The notes under the pieces were generated by a model, which saw only the letters and a list, made by a program, of their open reading frames with translations, did no database searches and was not told where the DNA came from. DNA of 64,000 bases from Viola odorata. Its lineage: Eukaryota; Streptophyta; Magnoliopsida; Malpighiales; Violaceae. Below, piece by piece: positions 47,349 through 59,798 of the stretch (position 1 is its first letter; the number at the start of each line of letters is the position of its first letter). Location: contig OY829545.1 of the NCBI GenBank assembly GCA_963691705.1, forward strand, positions 30,305,475-30,369,474. Reading direction: 5' to 3'. Both the position numbers and the translations under genes were made by a program.

Positions 47349-48121
47349 CTCCCTCCGGATTCCTTTGTTTGTCGTTCTGGCTTTTTTTTCTTGGACTTAA
47401 ATGAGTGTCGTTCTCGCTTTCCCAAGCCTATTAATTCCTTTTCCTGACCATAGTACCCCTTCCTCGTTTCCTTCTCCAAAACGCGCACACTCTTTCTTCC
47501 TTCATCCCTTTTGCTCCCGATTTCAACCTTCTCTAACCATCAAAATCCATTCCGTGTCAATTGTTTTTTTCCTTCTCGCCTATCAATTTTAATACAAATA
47601 CAGGATCTCAAGATTGGTTGGATTATTTCTGCGTTGATGCCAAGATTGGTAATTGTAGATACAAACCCAGTTCTTTTTGCCCAGGATCTCAAATCGGTTG
47701 GATTGTGATCATCTTTTCGCACAAAAGGATCAATCCTGGGCAACGTTAGCAGCATTAGACTTCGTACTTACAGCAGCAGCAGCTCCTCTTTCCCTTCGCG
47801 ACCCAGGCTTGTTTCGTGAATCTGAACCAGACCCAGCTTCCATTGCAGCTTTTTCTCAAATGGGCATGAATTATTTATCAAGTTGAATGACAAAGTTACA
47901 AACTTCCAAGAAAGTCAAGAACTCAAGAGTAGAAGCTAAGAAGTTGCAGATAAGAAAAAAATATTGGTGGGAGGGATTTGTCGGCAAAGAAAGCAAGGAA
48001 GAGAGAGAATGAAAATAATGAAATTTTGGAGGGGCAGAAAAGTGATTCCACAGGCCACCCAAGCCCAGCCTTGATCCCTGTGCAGAAGCCTAGAACGACA
48101 AATATAAGAAACCGGAGGGAG
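47349..48121. mobile_element. Mariner-type MITE, 773 bp
   Basis: Terminal inverted repeats start CTCCCTCCGG and extend about 30 bases, to GTCGTTCT, with a few mismatches. The flanking TA dinucleotides (47347-47348, 48122-48123) are the duplicated target. The partner LTR at 20758-20765 shows the empty site with a single TA. The interior is non-coding, with a short repeat of CAGGATCTCAA.AT.GGTTGG (47602 and 47682). TIRs and TA target indicate a Tc1/mariner-mobilised, Stowaway-like element, though longer than most Stowaways. Confidence 0.92.
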
Positions 48122-49791
48122 TAGTTGATTGTATGCGAGAAATGATGGATTTAACCCATACGAAATTTTAAATGCTGAGTTTGATAAGTGCAGGAAGATA
48201 AATGATGACAGTGAATTGCATGCGAGAAATGATGGATTTAACGCATACGAAATTTTAAATGCGGAGTTGATTGCATGCGAGAAATGATGGATTTAACGCA
48301 TACGAAATTTAAATGCTGAGTTGATTGCATGCGAGAAATGATGGATTTAACGCATACAAAATTTAAATGCTGAGTTGATTGCATGCGAGAAATGATTGAT
48401 TTGACGCATACGAAATTTTAAATGCTGAGTTGATTGCATGCGAAAAATGATGGATTTAACGCATACGAAATTTAAATGCTGAGTTGATTGCATGCGAAAA
48501 ATGATGGATTTAATGCATACGAAATTTAAATGCTGAGTTGATTGCATGCGAAAAATGATGGATTTAGCATATACAAAATTTAAATGTTGTTTTGATAAGT
48601 GCAGAAAAATTGATTGTAGTTGACGATTCATAGGGGATTTAAAACAGTTGAGGATTTGCAGAAAATAAAACAATTGATATTTGCGGAAGAATTTCCAGCA
48701 ATATGATGAGTGCGGAAATTAAAACAATTGATATTTTGCAGGAAATAAACAGTTTGATATTTGCAGAAAATAAACAATTTGATATTTGCAGAAAATAAAC
48801 AATTTGATATTTGCAGAAAATAAACAGTTTGATATTTGCAGAAAATAAAACAATTGATATTGCGGAAGAATTTCCAGCAGTTTGCGAAAAATTAAAGTAG
48901 TTGATATTTGCAGAAAATTAAAACAGTTGATAGTACGGAAAATTAAAACAGTTGATGTTGCGGAAGAATTTCCAGCAGCTTGCGAAAAATTAAAGCAGTT
49001 GATATTTACGAGAATTAAAATGCGACCGACCATGTAGGCGGTAAAATGAATAATTGAATTTAAATTGCCGAAAGTAAATTGCGGAAATTTAAAGTGCGAA
49101 TAATTTAAACAGTTGATGAGTACAAAAAGTTAAACAGTTGATAGTACGAAAAAATAATCATACGAAGCATACGAATTATTTTTACGAAAAAAACGCGATC
49201 CGAAATTTTGGAAAGAATTAAAAATGGGCTGGGCCTGATTTAAAAAGGAAAGAAAAATGAAATGGGCCAGGAATAGTGCCTGGGCCAAGGAAAATATTTA
49301 AACGGTGATGGGCCAAGCCCATCACCCTTACACACGTGAACAGTGCCGAAGCATGGCACTGTTCATCATCATTTTCCTTGGTCGCCGGCGCTACTGCCAG
49401 CGGCCAAGCTCCGGCTAGCCTTGTCCGTTTCTCGCGATCTTCGTACCGAGACGCTCGTCTCCTCGAAAATGACAAAACCGTTCATTATCGAAAACTAATT
49501 AATTCGCACAATCTAGCTAACAATTTTTAAAATTGAAAGTATGTATTTAATCTACATCATGCACATGAATTAATGGCACAGAAACAAACAATTAATCTCT
49601 TCAAAACGAAGCCCAACGAATTAAAGAAGAAAAATGCTTAAGAAAAACGAAAATGCTTAGAGAGAGAAAGCTTACTCTCTCAAGCTTTAACTGGGCGATT
49701 GTCGCTCTAAGTGAGCAAGCTGATCAAGGAGGGAGAGAGAGCAAGTTTTTCTTGCGATTTTGGTGCCCGAAATACGTTGAGAGAGGGCTTG

Positions 49792-49800
49792 TATTTATAG
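49792..49800 (-). promoter_or_regulatory. TATA box of C 5' LTR
   Basis: CTATAAATA on the minus strand. This would be the active promoter copy of C. An inverted repeat as in the 3' LTR lies upstream near 50013-50062. Confidence 0.7.
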
Positions 49801-50718
49801 CCCGAAGTCACGTGGCTTTTGAAGCTTGGTGCTGCGCGTGGTGGCCGTTCTTGTCGGGTGGCAGGTCTACGGGAGTGAGGTGGCGGAGCTAGGTCGAGGG
49901 TGATGATGATCGACGGGACAGGAAACGGCTAGGACACGACGGGAGCAGGCTGCTTGGTGGCCTGCTCTGCTACTGGTTCGTGCGTACGGTGCATGTGCAC
50001 CATGCACTTAATTAGTCAACCGTTGATCTGGTTGACTTTTCATGGTTGACCAGATCAACGGTTGAGATCAAAGGCCCTTCTAGCCTTATTTAAATGGCTT
50101 CGAGCCAAGTCCTGCGGGCAAACGTTCAGACTTTTCGAACCGAAGGTACCAACGCGTAGAGAAAAATACGACGGGTTTAACCGTCTACAGCGAATAATGA
50201 AAATTTTCCGTTTAACGTGTTTATTTTCTTGTTCAGAAATGTGAAACGTTCGGACGGAAAAATAATGACGTTACGCCGAAAATTACACTAAACGCTGTAG
50301 ACCGTTGCGAACGGAAAAAAAGCTAGCAACTAGTTGATGGAAAACATTTCAAAGTCAAGCTATTGTCCGAGCGAACTTACTCGGGTCCAATAAAAGCTCG
50401 AATGAAAATAATAAAAATACTAAAAAATGCGCTAAAAAACTAAAAGTCCTAAAAACCATGAGATGACCTAAAACGAAGAAAAAACTAGCAAACGATTGTC
50501 GGATAGTTAAAAAATGTGATTTTTTAAGGCTAAAAATAATAATGATAATACGCGACGAAAACTTAAAAACGCGATTTCGAAAGCTGACGATGCTAACATG
50601 TGTTGAAAATTTTAAAAATGCCAATGACAGTAAATCAACTAAAAATGACAGTAAATTAACTAAATAACAGAAATGCTAAAATTAATTTAAAAATGGCGTC
50701 AAAATTCGGGTATCAACA

Positions 50719-50723
50719 GCAGC
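50719..50723. repeat. Target-site duplication of element C, right copy
   Basis: GCAGC, identical to 19830-19834. Confidence 0.9.
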
Positions 50724-50876
50724 TGAAACCATCAATGAAAGTCCGATCGGGGTATCGGACCTCCGTATTTGCACTCTGGGAGAAGAAGAATCGTCGCCTA
50801 GTTCAGTCATTTTCGTAAAGAAGTTAGAGGAGTCTGTGTGCAACTGGACCATCACCATACTTCCGGATGTCTCTCC

Positions 50877-51032
50877 GTAATTACTCCTTTTGAAAAATAT
50901 GATAATATAATGTTTGCACGTTTTCTTACGAAAACATTTTTGTAGGAACTCACGTTCCCCTTTGTTAAAAAAATCAATATATATGCAATTTTCATTTTAC
51001 GCATCTCTTCTTTTTGCATTTTCTAATTTCAG
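50877..51032 (+). other. Candidate intron between protease and RT of B
   Basis: A GT at 50877 and a pyrimidine-rich run ending CTAATTTCAG at 51032 bracket a T-rich stretch of about 156 bp with stops. Ogre elements are known to have a spliced intron at this place. The exact donor is a guess. Confidence 0.5.
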
Positions 51033-53460
51033 GATGAATTTTAGTTCGGATCGTCTTGATAAAACCTATGTCTTTACTGGCGAAGAAGTTGTCATCACAA
51101 CCAAAGACAAGGTCGAAATCCCCTGCGAATTGGCCCGTTTACTAGAAAGTTTGGAAAAGGAAATAACCCCTCATCGGGAGGAATTGGACGAGGTAAATTT
51201 GGGGGCAAGCAATGAGAATTAGAAGTTGGTTAAGATCGGAACTACCCTGGACACGACTCAGAGAGAAAGGTTGATTTCCCTCCTCAAAGACTACTAGGAC
51301 GTATTCGCATGGTCATACGTCGATATGCTAGGTCTTGATCCCGGGATAGTTGAGCATCGTATCCCATTGAAACCTGAGTTTAAGCCTGTCAAACAAAAAT
51401 TTCGGAGGATGCATCCAAACATCATTTTGAAAATACAAGAAGAAGTTACCAAGCAACTAGATGCGGGATTCTTAAGAGTTGCCAAGTACCCAAAATGGAT
51501 CGCCAACATAGTGCCGGTGCCTAAGAAAGATGGGAAGGTCCGCATGTTCGTGGACTTTCGGGATCTTAATCGAGCCAGCCCTAATGATGACTTCCCGCTT
51601 CCTCACATCGACATCTTGGTGGTTAGTGCCGCCAGTAACGACATATTCTCCTTCATGGATGGATTTTCGGGGTACAATTAGATCAAGATGGCACCCGAAG
51701 ACAGGGAAAAGACGACTTTCATCACGCCTTGGGGAACCTTCTGCTACAAAGTAATGCCCTTCGGATTAAAGAACGCAGGAGCCACTTACCAACGTGCTGT
51801 CGTCACCCTTTTTCATGACATGATGCATAAAGAATAGGAAATATATGTCGACGACATGATAGCCAAATCTCGCGGGACGCAAGATCATGTAGACATCCTA
51901 AAGAAGGTATTCAAAAGGTTGAGACAATTTCAGCTACGACTAAACCCAGCTAAGTGTACCTTTAGAGTGACCTCCGGGAAGTTGTTAGGATTCATCATCA
52001 GCAACAAAGGCATAGAAGTGGATCCTGATAAGATAAAGGCAATTCAAGAGCTACCCTCTCCCAGCACTGAAAAAGAAGTACGAAGCTTCTTAGGATGCAT
52101 CAACTACATCGCTCGCTTTATCAGCCAGTTAACACTTACCTGCGAACCAATGTTCAAAATGCTAAGGAAGTACGGAGATGTAGAATGGGACGAAGACTGC
52201 CAGAAAGCCTTTGAGAAAATCAAGACATATCTGCACAACCCATCGGTACTAGTTCCCCCGACGCTAAGACGTCCCTTGCTCATGTATATGATAGTCACGG
52301 CTAGCGCCATGGGCTGCGTTTTGGGGCAGCACGATGAGTCAGGAAGACGTGAACAAGCCATCTACTACCTCAGCAAAAAAATCAACGAATGCGAAATACA
52401 CTACTCCATGTTGGAACGAACTTGTTGCGCCCTAGCATGGTGCGCCCGAAGGCTCCGGCAGTACATGTTGTATTACGCGACATGGCTAATCTCCCACATG
52501 GATCCCCTGAAGTATATCTTCGAGAAGCCGTATCTGTCAAGTCGCATTTGTAGGTGGCAAGTCTTATTGGCCGAACACGAGATCATATATGTAACACGGA
52601 AGGCGGTTAAGGCAAGCGCCCTCGCCGATCACTTGGCTGATCACGCCTTGGATGAATATGAGTCATTGAGTTTCGACTTCCCGGATGAGGACATCATATT
52701 GATTGATGACGAGCTCGCAGAAGACCTTAGAGAAGATGATTGGTGGACCATGTTCCTCGACGGTGCGGTGAACCTCTCAGGCAAGGGAGTAGGAGCCGTG
52801 GTTATAGCCCCAGATGGTCGTCAATTCCCCATAGCATGCAAGTTGAACTTCCCATGCACCAACAACATCGCCGAGTACGAGGCATGTATCAGCGGTCTGA
52901 CGGCAACAATCGACTTAAAAGTAAAAAGGCTCAAAATCTTCGGCGATTCGGCCCTCGTCATCTACCAAGCCCAGGACTTGTGGCAGACACGGGATTCCAA
53001 GCTCATCCCTTACCAGAGGTTACTCACCCAACTCACGCAGGAATTCGAAGAAACCAAGTTCGACAGAGAAAAGAACCGCTTCGCAGACGCGTTAGCCACG
53101 TTGACCTCGATGTTCAAATTAGAATGCGGAGTAATGCTTCAACCATTGAGAGTGGAAGTAAAGGAAACTTCGGCATACTGTGTCGCCTTGGAAGAAGAAC
53201 CTGATGGGAAGCCATGGTTCCACGACTTAGTACGATTTATCAGAAACTGGGAGTATCCACCGGGGGCAAGCCGGGTTAGCAAAAAGACCCTCCAACGCTT
53301 GGCTTTAGACTTCTACCTCGACGATGAAGTTTTGTATAAAAGGAGAACTGATGGAGCTTTATTTCGTTGCGTCACTATAGCTGAGGCCAAGAGAATCATA
53401 ACGGAGATCCACGAAGGGGTTTGTTCCACACACGCAAGTGGACATATGATGGCGAGATAA
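51033..53460 (+). pseudogene. Ogre reverse transcriptase, RNase H and archaeal-type RNase H
   Basis: A single frame interrupted by stops near 51220, 51295, 51679 and 51835. RT motifs in order: NIVPVPKKDGKVRMFVDFRD, PLPHID, SFMDGFSGYN, FCYKVMPFGLKNAGATYQR and the catalytic YVDD (51844-51855). The classical RNase H follows (YMIVTASAMGCVLGQ, IYYLSKK, THMDPLK-like SHMDPLKYIF). The second, archaeal-type RNase H, a Tat-lineage hallmark, spans about 52735-53110 with FLDGAV, NNIAEYEACISGL, IFGDSALVIYQ and FADALATLTS. It ends at TAA 53458-53460 in the linker to integrase. The product would copy element RNA into DNA. Confidence 0.92.
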
Positions 53461-54461
53461 ATATTGAGACAAGGTTATTTTGGCTCACTATCGAACAAGA
53501 TTGCAACGTCTACTTTCGGAAATGCCACAAATGTCAGGTTTACGCGGACCATCTCCATGTCCCTCCAGCCCCTCTCTTCAACATTACCTCGCTGTGGCCT
53601 TTTACGATGTGGGGAATCAACATCATCGACCAAATTCATCCGAAAGCCTCTAATGGCCATCGCTTCATCCTCGTGGCAATCGATTACTTCACCAAGTGGG
53701 TAGAAGCCGCCTCTTACTCCAACATCACTCAGAAAACAACCATGCGATTCATTGAGAAGAACATCATTTGCCGCCATGGGGTCCCAGAAATGATCATCAC
53801 AGACAACGACACTAATCTAAACGGAAGAATGATTGACGGTCTTTGCCAACGTTGGAAGGTGAAGCACCGAAACTCATCACCATATCGTCCAAAAATGAAT
53901 GGCACAGTCGAGGCAGTAAACAAAAACTTGAAGAAGATCATCCAAAAAATGGTGGTCACTCACAAAGATTGGCATGACATGCTTCCTTTCGTACTGCATG
54001 CTTACCGGATAGCAACTCGTACGTCTACAGGGGCAACTCCTTACTCGTTAGTCTATGACATGGAAGCCGTAATTCCTCTTGAGGTAGAAATCCCTTCTCT
54101 CAAAATCCTACCAGAATCAGAAGTAGAAGAATTGGATTGGGCAAGAGTGAGGTACGAGCAGTTAAACCTCCTTCTCGAGAAGCGCTTGGCCGCTATCTGC
54201 CATGCGCAATTGTATCAGCAAAGGATGGCCAGCGCTTATAACAAGAAAGTGTGACCTCGCAAGTTCAAGACCGGGGATTTAGTGTTGAAAAAGATTCTCC
54301 CTCATCAGGAGGCTAGTCAAGGAAAGTGGACCCCAAAGTACGAGGGCCCGTATTTAGTTAAAAGTGCATTCTCGGGGGGTGCCCTAATGCTAACCAACAT
54401 GGATGGAGATGATCTACCGAGACCGGTAAATACCGATGCCGTCAAGATATACTTCGCCTAA
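53461..54461 (+). pseudogene. Ogre integrase
   Basis: The frame shifts by one base near 53484, then stays open to TGA 54252-54254. Recognisable sequence continues in the same frame to TAA 54459-54461. The zinc finger is split across the frameshift (THASGH upstream, then CHKCQ). In the catalytic core the second Asp is in ITDNDTNLN and the Glu in GTVEAVNKN. At the place of the first catalytic Asp (WGMD in relatives, from memory of the family) I read WGIN, Asn codon 53619-53621. The C-terminal part has GDLVLKK, GPYLV and a short tail. It lacks a chromodomain, as usual for Tat. Confidence 0.88.
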
Positions 54462-57400
54462 AGTGTCGCGGACCGTGCATCTTACCGAATCGAAGACATA
54501 GGGTTTTATCATGACAATATCGCTCAAATGTTTATCCTGAAACTAATAAAATGAGTTTTTTCAGGAGATGCTTGTTATTTTAAAAATTTTCTTTCCTTTT
54601 TCTTAAACTTGTGAGATGACAAAAGGAGGCATGGCATCAGTGGCTCCCAAAGAGTAATTCGACACATAAGACACGACACTTAGACTAACGCCACTAATCA
54701 ATCTTAAAAGTTTTGCAGGAACGTAATGTCTCACACCTCATCTCATCATCACGATAGGACCAGGGAGTTCCCCTCATAGTAGCTCCTGAATTGCCGCAGC
54801 AGGCCGCCTTAAAGAGCGAATCAGGAAAGATTTTAAAAACCAGTCACCATCTAAATTAAAAAAAAAAACTTTTTCCTCGCAGTACTACCAGCACAGCCTG
54901 TAACCAGTCTCAAAGGACTGGACGCATCAAGGGGGATCACCCCGCGAAGCTATCATCCGATCATTGAGAGGATTGTCTGAGCCTGTAACACTATTCAAGA
55001 ACTTAAAGACTATCCACCGTCAGAATTTTGCAGCAATACTATTATCCAGTTTGAGCGAGGACTGAATGCTGGACCAAAGTCACAAAGCTCATCCTATACC
55101 GGCCGAGCTGTCGGAATGCTAGTGGCATAGATTCCCATCTCCATTCGCCTATTCGGAGGACTTCACCATCAAGACGTCACGGCCGCCAAGCGCCCTTTGC
55201 ATGCAGAACTCCTGGAGAAGAAGCACGACAAAAAGCTGTCCTCCCCGGACCACAATCAACATACTTAATGCGGTCTCGTTCAAGAAGTTTCTCAACGTCC
55301 GCACCATGATCAACACGATGAAGATCAATCCTTTAATTTGTGGGCCACTAGCTGCTGACTGACGGTGATCGTATTCACTTGTTTTATCCACAATCCCTTG
55401 CTGTAAAAAGCGTCAGAACTCCTCTCTGAAGAGGGACAACCGGACTGCAAGTATCACCCGCGCCGAGACGGGAGCTGCGGCAAAGCATCTGAAGCCAAGC
55501 TATCATCAACCAACAACCGATGCAAGTCACACCGCAGTGACCCACGGATGGCCCGTCCAAAAGGGAGAGCTTAAAACTTATCAATCGCATTACTCTTTCT
55601 AAAAATCATCTTTCATTTACTCCTCATTCTTCTCGCCTTATCTTTTTTAGGAACTGGGTCGCCCCCATTGTTGCCTGCGTGAGACTGGTAAGAAGACGCC
55701 CTCGCAGCCCAGCTACACATTTTGGGGACAGAAGGTTTTCCCCTTTATCCCAGAGCAATCACGGAGCAAATCAGCGAAGGTCTGGCAAGGGCTAGTAAGC
55801 AAATGAACAAAAAATGCGGATCTCATCCCCAGTCCGACCTGGATCGGCGGTTCCCGCAAAGCATTTGAAAAAGAAATCAATCAATCAACATCTAAGCAAA
55901 GCGTTCCTGAACTAGGACCACGCCCTAGGCGCCCTCGAAAAGCCAGGCTAAGGACAGGGAGAATCCAAAAATTATGTCATTTTTGTTTTCGGATTAGCTT
56001 TCCTTTTCTACTCCGTTGTCCCCTCTTCATTTTGTAGGGACTTGAATCAGCCCATTGTCATCCACATAAAGCTCATGGAAGACGCCCTCGCAGCCCCGCT
56101 GCACATTTCAGGGGAGTCCATCTTTTTCCCCCCTTATTAAAATTTATTTTCGTTCCGACTCACATTGTTAGCTTTAATTTGCGTACGGTCGTCTGGCCCA
56201 CTGGGGGGCAACCCTTTAGATTCTCGTTGGACTCTTGCAAATAGGTCGTCCCCCACCTCCTTGCTTTAAAACTACCAATCAATCAAAAAATTCCTTTTTA
56301 GCCCGGCTAAAACAAAAATCCATACTACTCTCATAGCATATTCATGCATTTCATAGGTCGGGGATGTTCAATCCCTCTGTTAAATAAGGCATCGATCTAA
56401 ATTACATATCATACATGATCTTACTTGTTTGCTCTTATATCCACAATTTGCTCAGACGTAAGCAGTCACAGACAAATCCCGGTAAGTATTTTTCGAGCCA
56501 TCGTGCCTTATCTTTTCATGAGTGTAAGGGCCTGACTAAATACTAGTTGAATTCGCATAATATCCAGGGTACATGTGCTATTAGACATGGGATAGCAATA
56601 AAATGACGTGGGACTTTTATGATCTTCTCCATTTTTTCGTTTCTTCCCTCTTTCCACCACATGTGCCATCACTCCTAAAAACCCTTCACTATCACTCATA
56701 TCCCGGGAGCCAAGGAGCAGTTTTGGCTAAGATTGCTAGCCAGAAGTAAAAAGCACGCCAAGTTCAAGTTCACGACGAAGGAGACGGAAAAGGTCACTGA
56801 AGGATCGCTAAGAACCGTCACTGAAGAGAGACCAAAAACCCAAAGATGAAGGCCGAGGCCTTAAGCCAGAACAGGAAGAGATCAAGACAAAGGTTGTGCT
56901 TGCTCTGCTCTGATGCATTTCAAATCAAAAAAGGGGGGAGGAAAAAAAAAGAAAAGAAGAAAAGAAGAAAAAAAAAAGGAAAAAAAGGAAAAGGGAAAAG
57001 AGAAAAAAAGAAAAAAAAAGAAAAGAAAAAAAAAGAAAAAAGAAAAGAGAGAAATGCTCAGAGACATTCAAAGAACACAACAATCGAAAAACCGACGCAA
57101 GCACAGCCTAGGGATAACTAAACTCAAGAAATCTCGAGGAAAACATCTCCCTAGTGAAAACTCGAGAAGAAAAGGGCCCAAGGCCAACTCAAGTAGTAAA
57201 TCTTGAAAAAAACAGCGACAACACTCCCCAGTGAAGACTTGAGAAGAAAAAGGGCCCAGAGCCAACTCAAGGAATCTCGAAGGAAACATTTTCCAGTAAA
57301 GACTAGAGAAAAGGGCCCCTAGCCAACAAGAAAATAACATTCCCGGCAAGGATCCAAGAACTCACGCACTCTGTCAAGAAAGCACCCCCAACAAAAAATG

Positions 57401-57789
57401 AAAGAACTCGCGCGCCTTGCCCTTATCAGGGCCAATCGACAAGCGTCACTCATCAAAAACCTACAAACCCTTCAAAAAAGCACATCTTTACCAAAACAAG
57501 CGTCTTTCCAGACATTTCATACCCCTTCATTATTTTCTGTGAAAGTCCCATCGATTATTAGAATGCCCATGCATGTGCATCTTCATTTGAAGTCTATTCA
57601 CTCGTATTGATATTGCGAATTGTAAATTATGTACCATGTTAGTTGCATCTTTATGAGTGTAAAACACTTAACCTTCTTTCAGAGCGTGAGTGCAAATTGT
57701 GGGAAAGTCTTGTCCTTGGGGTCGTTACCTCCTAAACAGGATGCAGATGCACTCTAGGTTCGTATCAAGGCTGTTGGTAACAAAAGTGC
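54462..57789 (+). other. 3' untranslated region of B, first part
   Basis: No gene recognised. It has two copies of a block with GAAGACGCCCTCGCAGCC (55692 and 56078), a stretch matching C 43600-43890 reversed (56400-56710), a purine tract of A/G only (56933-57055) and about five imperfect units with CTCGAG(A/G)A and GGGCCCA.GCCAACTCAAG (57120-57330). Lysine-rich frames here come from the purine tract. Confidence 0.75.
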
Positions 57790-59005
57790 ATTTCTCACCT
57801 CCCAGAGTGATCATTTGCATTTTTCTCCTCCTAGAGTGACATCATACGTTCCCTCCTCCCAGAGTGATAGCATCTACATGTCGTCCTCCTAAAGTGACGA
57901 TTAGTTTATTTCTGCACCTTACGTCTTCTCTTACGAGATTAACGTCATTTAAATTTCCTTATTTTACATTTCCTCCTCCTAGAGTGACAGCTTTATATTT
58001 CCTCCTCCTAGAGTGACATCATGCATTTTTCTCCTCCTAGAGTGACATCATTCATATTTCCTCCTCCTATAGTGACAGTTTTATATTTCCTCCTCCTAGA
58101 GTGACATCATGCATTTTTCTCCTCCCAAAGTGACATCATTCTCATTTCCTCCTCCTAGAGTGACCTTAGTTTAAATTCCGCATTTCACGTCTTCTCCTAT
58201 GGGATTGACGCCGTTTACATTTCTGTACTGCATTTCCTCCTCCCAGAGTGACAGCATCATGCATTTTCCTCCTCCCAGAGTGACATCATTTGTATTTTCC
58301 TCCTCCCAGAGTGATAGCATCATGCATTTTCCTCCTCCTAGAGTGACATCATTTGTATTTCCTCCTCCTAGAGTGACAACACATATTTCCTCCTTCTAGA
58401 GTGACGTCATTTGTATTTACCTCCTCCTAGAGTGACATCATGCATTTTCCTCCTCCAAGAGCGACATCATTTGCATTTTCCTCCTCCCAGAGGGACATCA
58501 TTAGGACATATCATTCGTATTTCTGCGGATCATGCATCATCCTCCCGAAGCAACGTCAGTTACATGTCAAACGCTTATCCCCCAGTGGAGCCGTCATTTA
58601 CATTTTTGTAAAATTACCTTCCATTCCTATTAGAGTAGTTGTCATTTACATTTTCTGCAAACTTATGTTTCTCTCAATGTCCGAGTAGATCTAAATTCAT
58701 ACCTTTGCAGGACATTCGATCAAAACCTTTCTCCTCCCAGAGTGACAGCAACGAATCTATCTCCTCCCAGAGTGAAATCAACAGATTACCTCCTCCCAGA
58801 GTGGCAACATCAATTTCCTCATCACTAAATAAAAGCATATCTCCTCCCAGAGTGACATCAACAATATCTCCTCGTAGAGTGACATCAACAATATCTCCTC
58901 CCAGAGTGACATCTACGACTTATCTCCTCCCAGAGTGACCTCTACGACTTATCTCCTCGCAGAGTGACAACAACGAATTTTTTCCTCCCAGAGGGACGTC
59001 ATCAC
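57790..59005. repeat. Minisatellite CTCCTCCCAGAGTGACATCAT in B 3' region
   Basis: About 30 copies of CTCCTCC(C/T)AGAGTGAC plus a variable 10-20 bp tail, with a less regular gap at 58500-58700. Same repeat family as 23546-24265 in C, reversed with the element. Confidence 0.93.
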
Positions 59006-59063
59006 GCTCTTTTGAGGTAAGACATGCTGTGTTGCCAAAATTCGGATATGTGGGGGCAACCAT

Positions 59064-59111
59064 CTTTACTGCTTATCAAATACTTCGATAAGACAATAAA
59101 GAGGGGGAAAC
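59064..59111 (+). other. Hairpin and polypurine tract of B
   Basis: Arms 59064-59077 and 59087-59101 form an inverted repeat ending in the polypurine tract AAAGAGGGGGAAA (59098-59110), one base before the 3' LTR. Confidence 0.8.
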
Positions 59112-59798
59112 TGTTGATACCCGAATTTTGACGCCGTTTTTAAATAAATTTATCATTTCCGTTGTTTCACTCAACTTATTGTCATTTTAAATTAATTTAC
59201 TGTCGTTAGTATTTTTAAATTCTCATCGCAATTTATCATCGTCATTGTCATCGTTAGCGTTCGAAATCACATTTTTAATTTTTCGTCACGTATTTTCATT
59301 ATTATTATCATTAATATTTTCAGCCTTAAAAATTACATTTTTAATTATCCGTTAGTCATTTGCTAGTTATTTTTTCGTTTTAGGTCATCGCATAAAATTT
59401 AGGATTTTTAGTGTTTTATCACATTTTTTAGCATTTTTATTTTTTTATTATTATTTTTGTTCGAGCTTTTATTGGACCCGAGTAAGTTCGCTCGGACAAT
59501 AGCTTGAACGCGTTATGTTTTCCATCAACTATTCCCTACTCTTTTTTATTCACGCCGAGCAACTTCGTTTCACGTAGTTTTCGTCATAACGTCATTTATT
59601 TTTCATCCAAACATTTCATGTTTTCGAACGAGAAAATAAACGCGTTAAACGAAAAATTCTCGTCATTCCCTGTAGACTGTTAAACTCGTCTTATTTTTCT
59701 CTACGCGCTGGCACTTTCGGCTTGAAAATTCAGAATGTTTGTTCACGAAAATGGCTCGAGGCCATTTAAATAAAGTTAAAGAGGCATTTGATCATCAC

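Larger units (their letters stand above)
19835..50718 (-). mobile_element. Element C: non-autonomous Ogre-family retrotransposon
   Basis: A minus-strand element of about 14.4 kb after removing nested D. It has a 5' LTR (46448-50718), tRNA-Arg-type primer site, leader, ORF1 tail, the first 90 or so codons of gag, minisatellite-rich 3' region, polypurine tract and 3' LTR (19835-23435). LTR ends match those of B, so it belongs to the same family. No capsid, protease, RT, RNase H or integrase sequence is present, so it must have moved using proteins of another copy. Over about 290 aligned bases at the 19835 and 46448 ends I count five mismatches between its two LTRs, all transitions, plus a 2-bp indel. 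Confidence 0.9.
46448..50718 (-). repeat. Element C 5' LTR
   Basis: 4271 bp, colinear with 19835-23435 except for a 773-bp MITE (47349-48121), a deletion of about 64 bp near 49465 and absence of the 29-nt filler. TATA box at 49792-49800. Tandem arrays at 48124-48600 and 48650-49020. PBS-like motif at 46543-46553. It ends ...GTATCAACA at 50718. Confidence 0.93.

Noticed and set aside
56846..57206. Lys/Glu-rich ORFs
   Set aside because: They arise from an A/G-only tract (56933-57055). The reverse-strand Phe/Ser frames and the counterpart in C (43029-43409) have the same cause.
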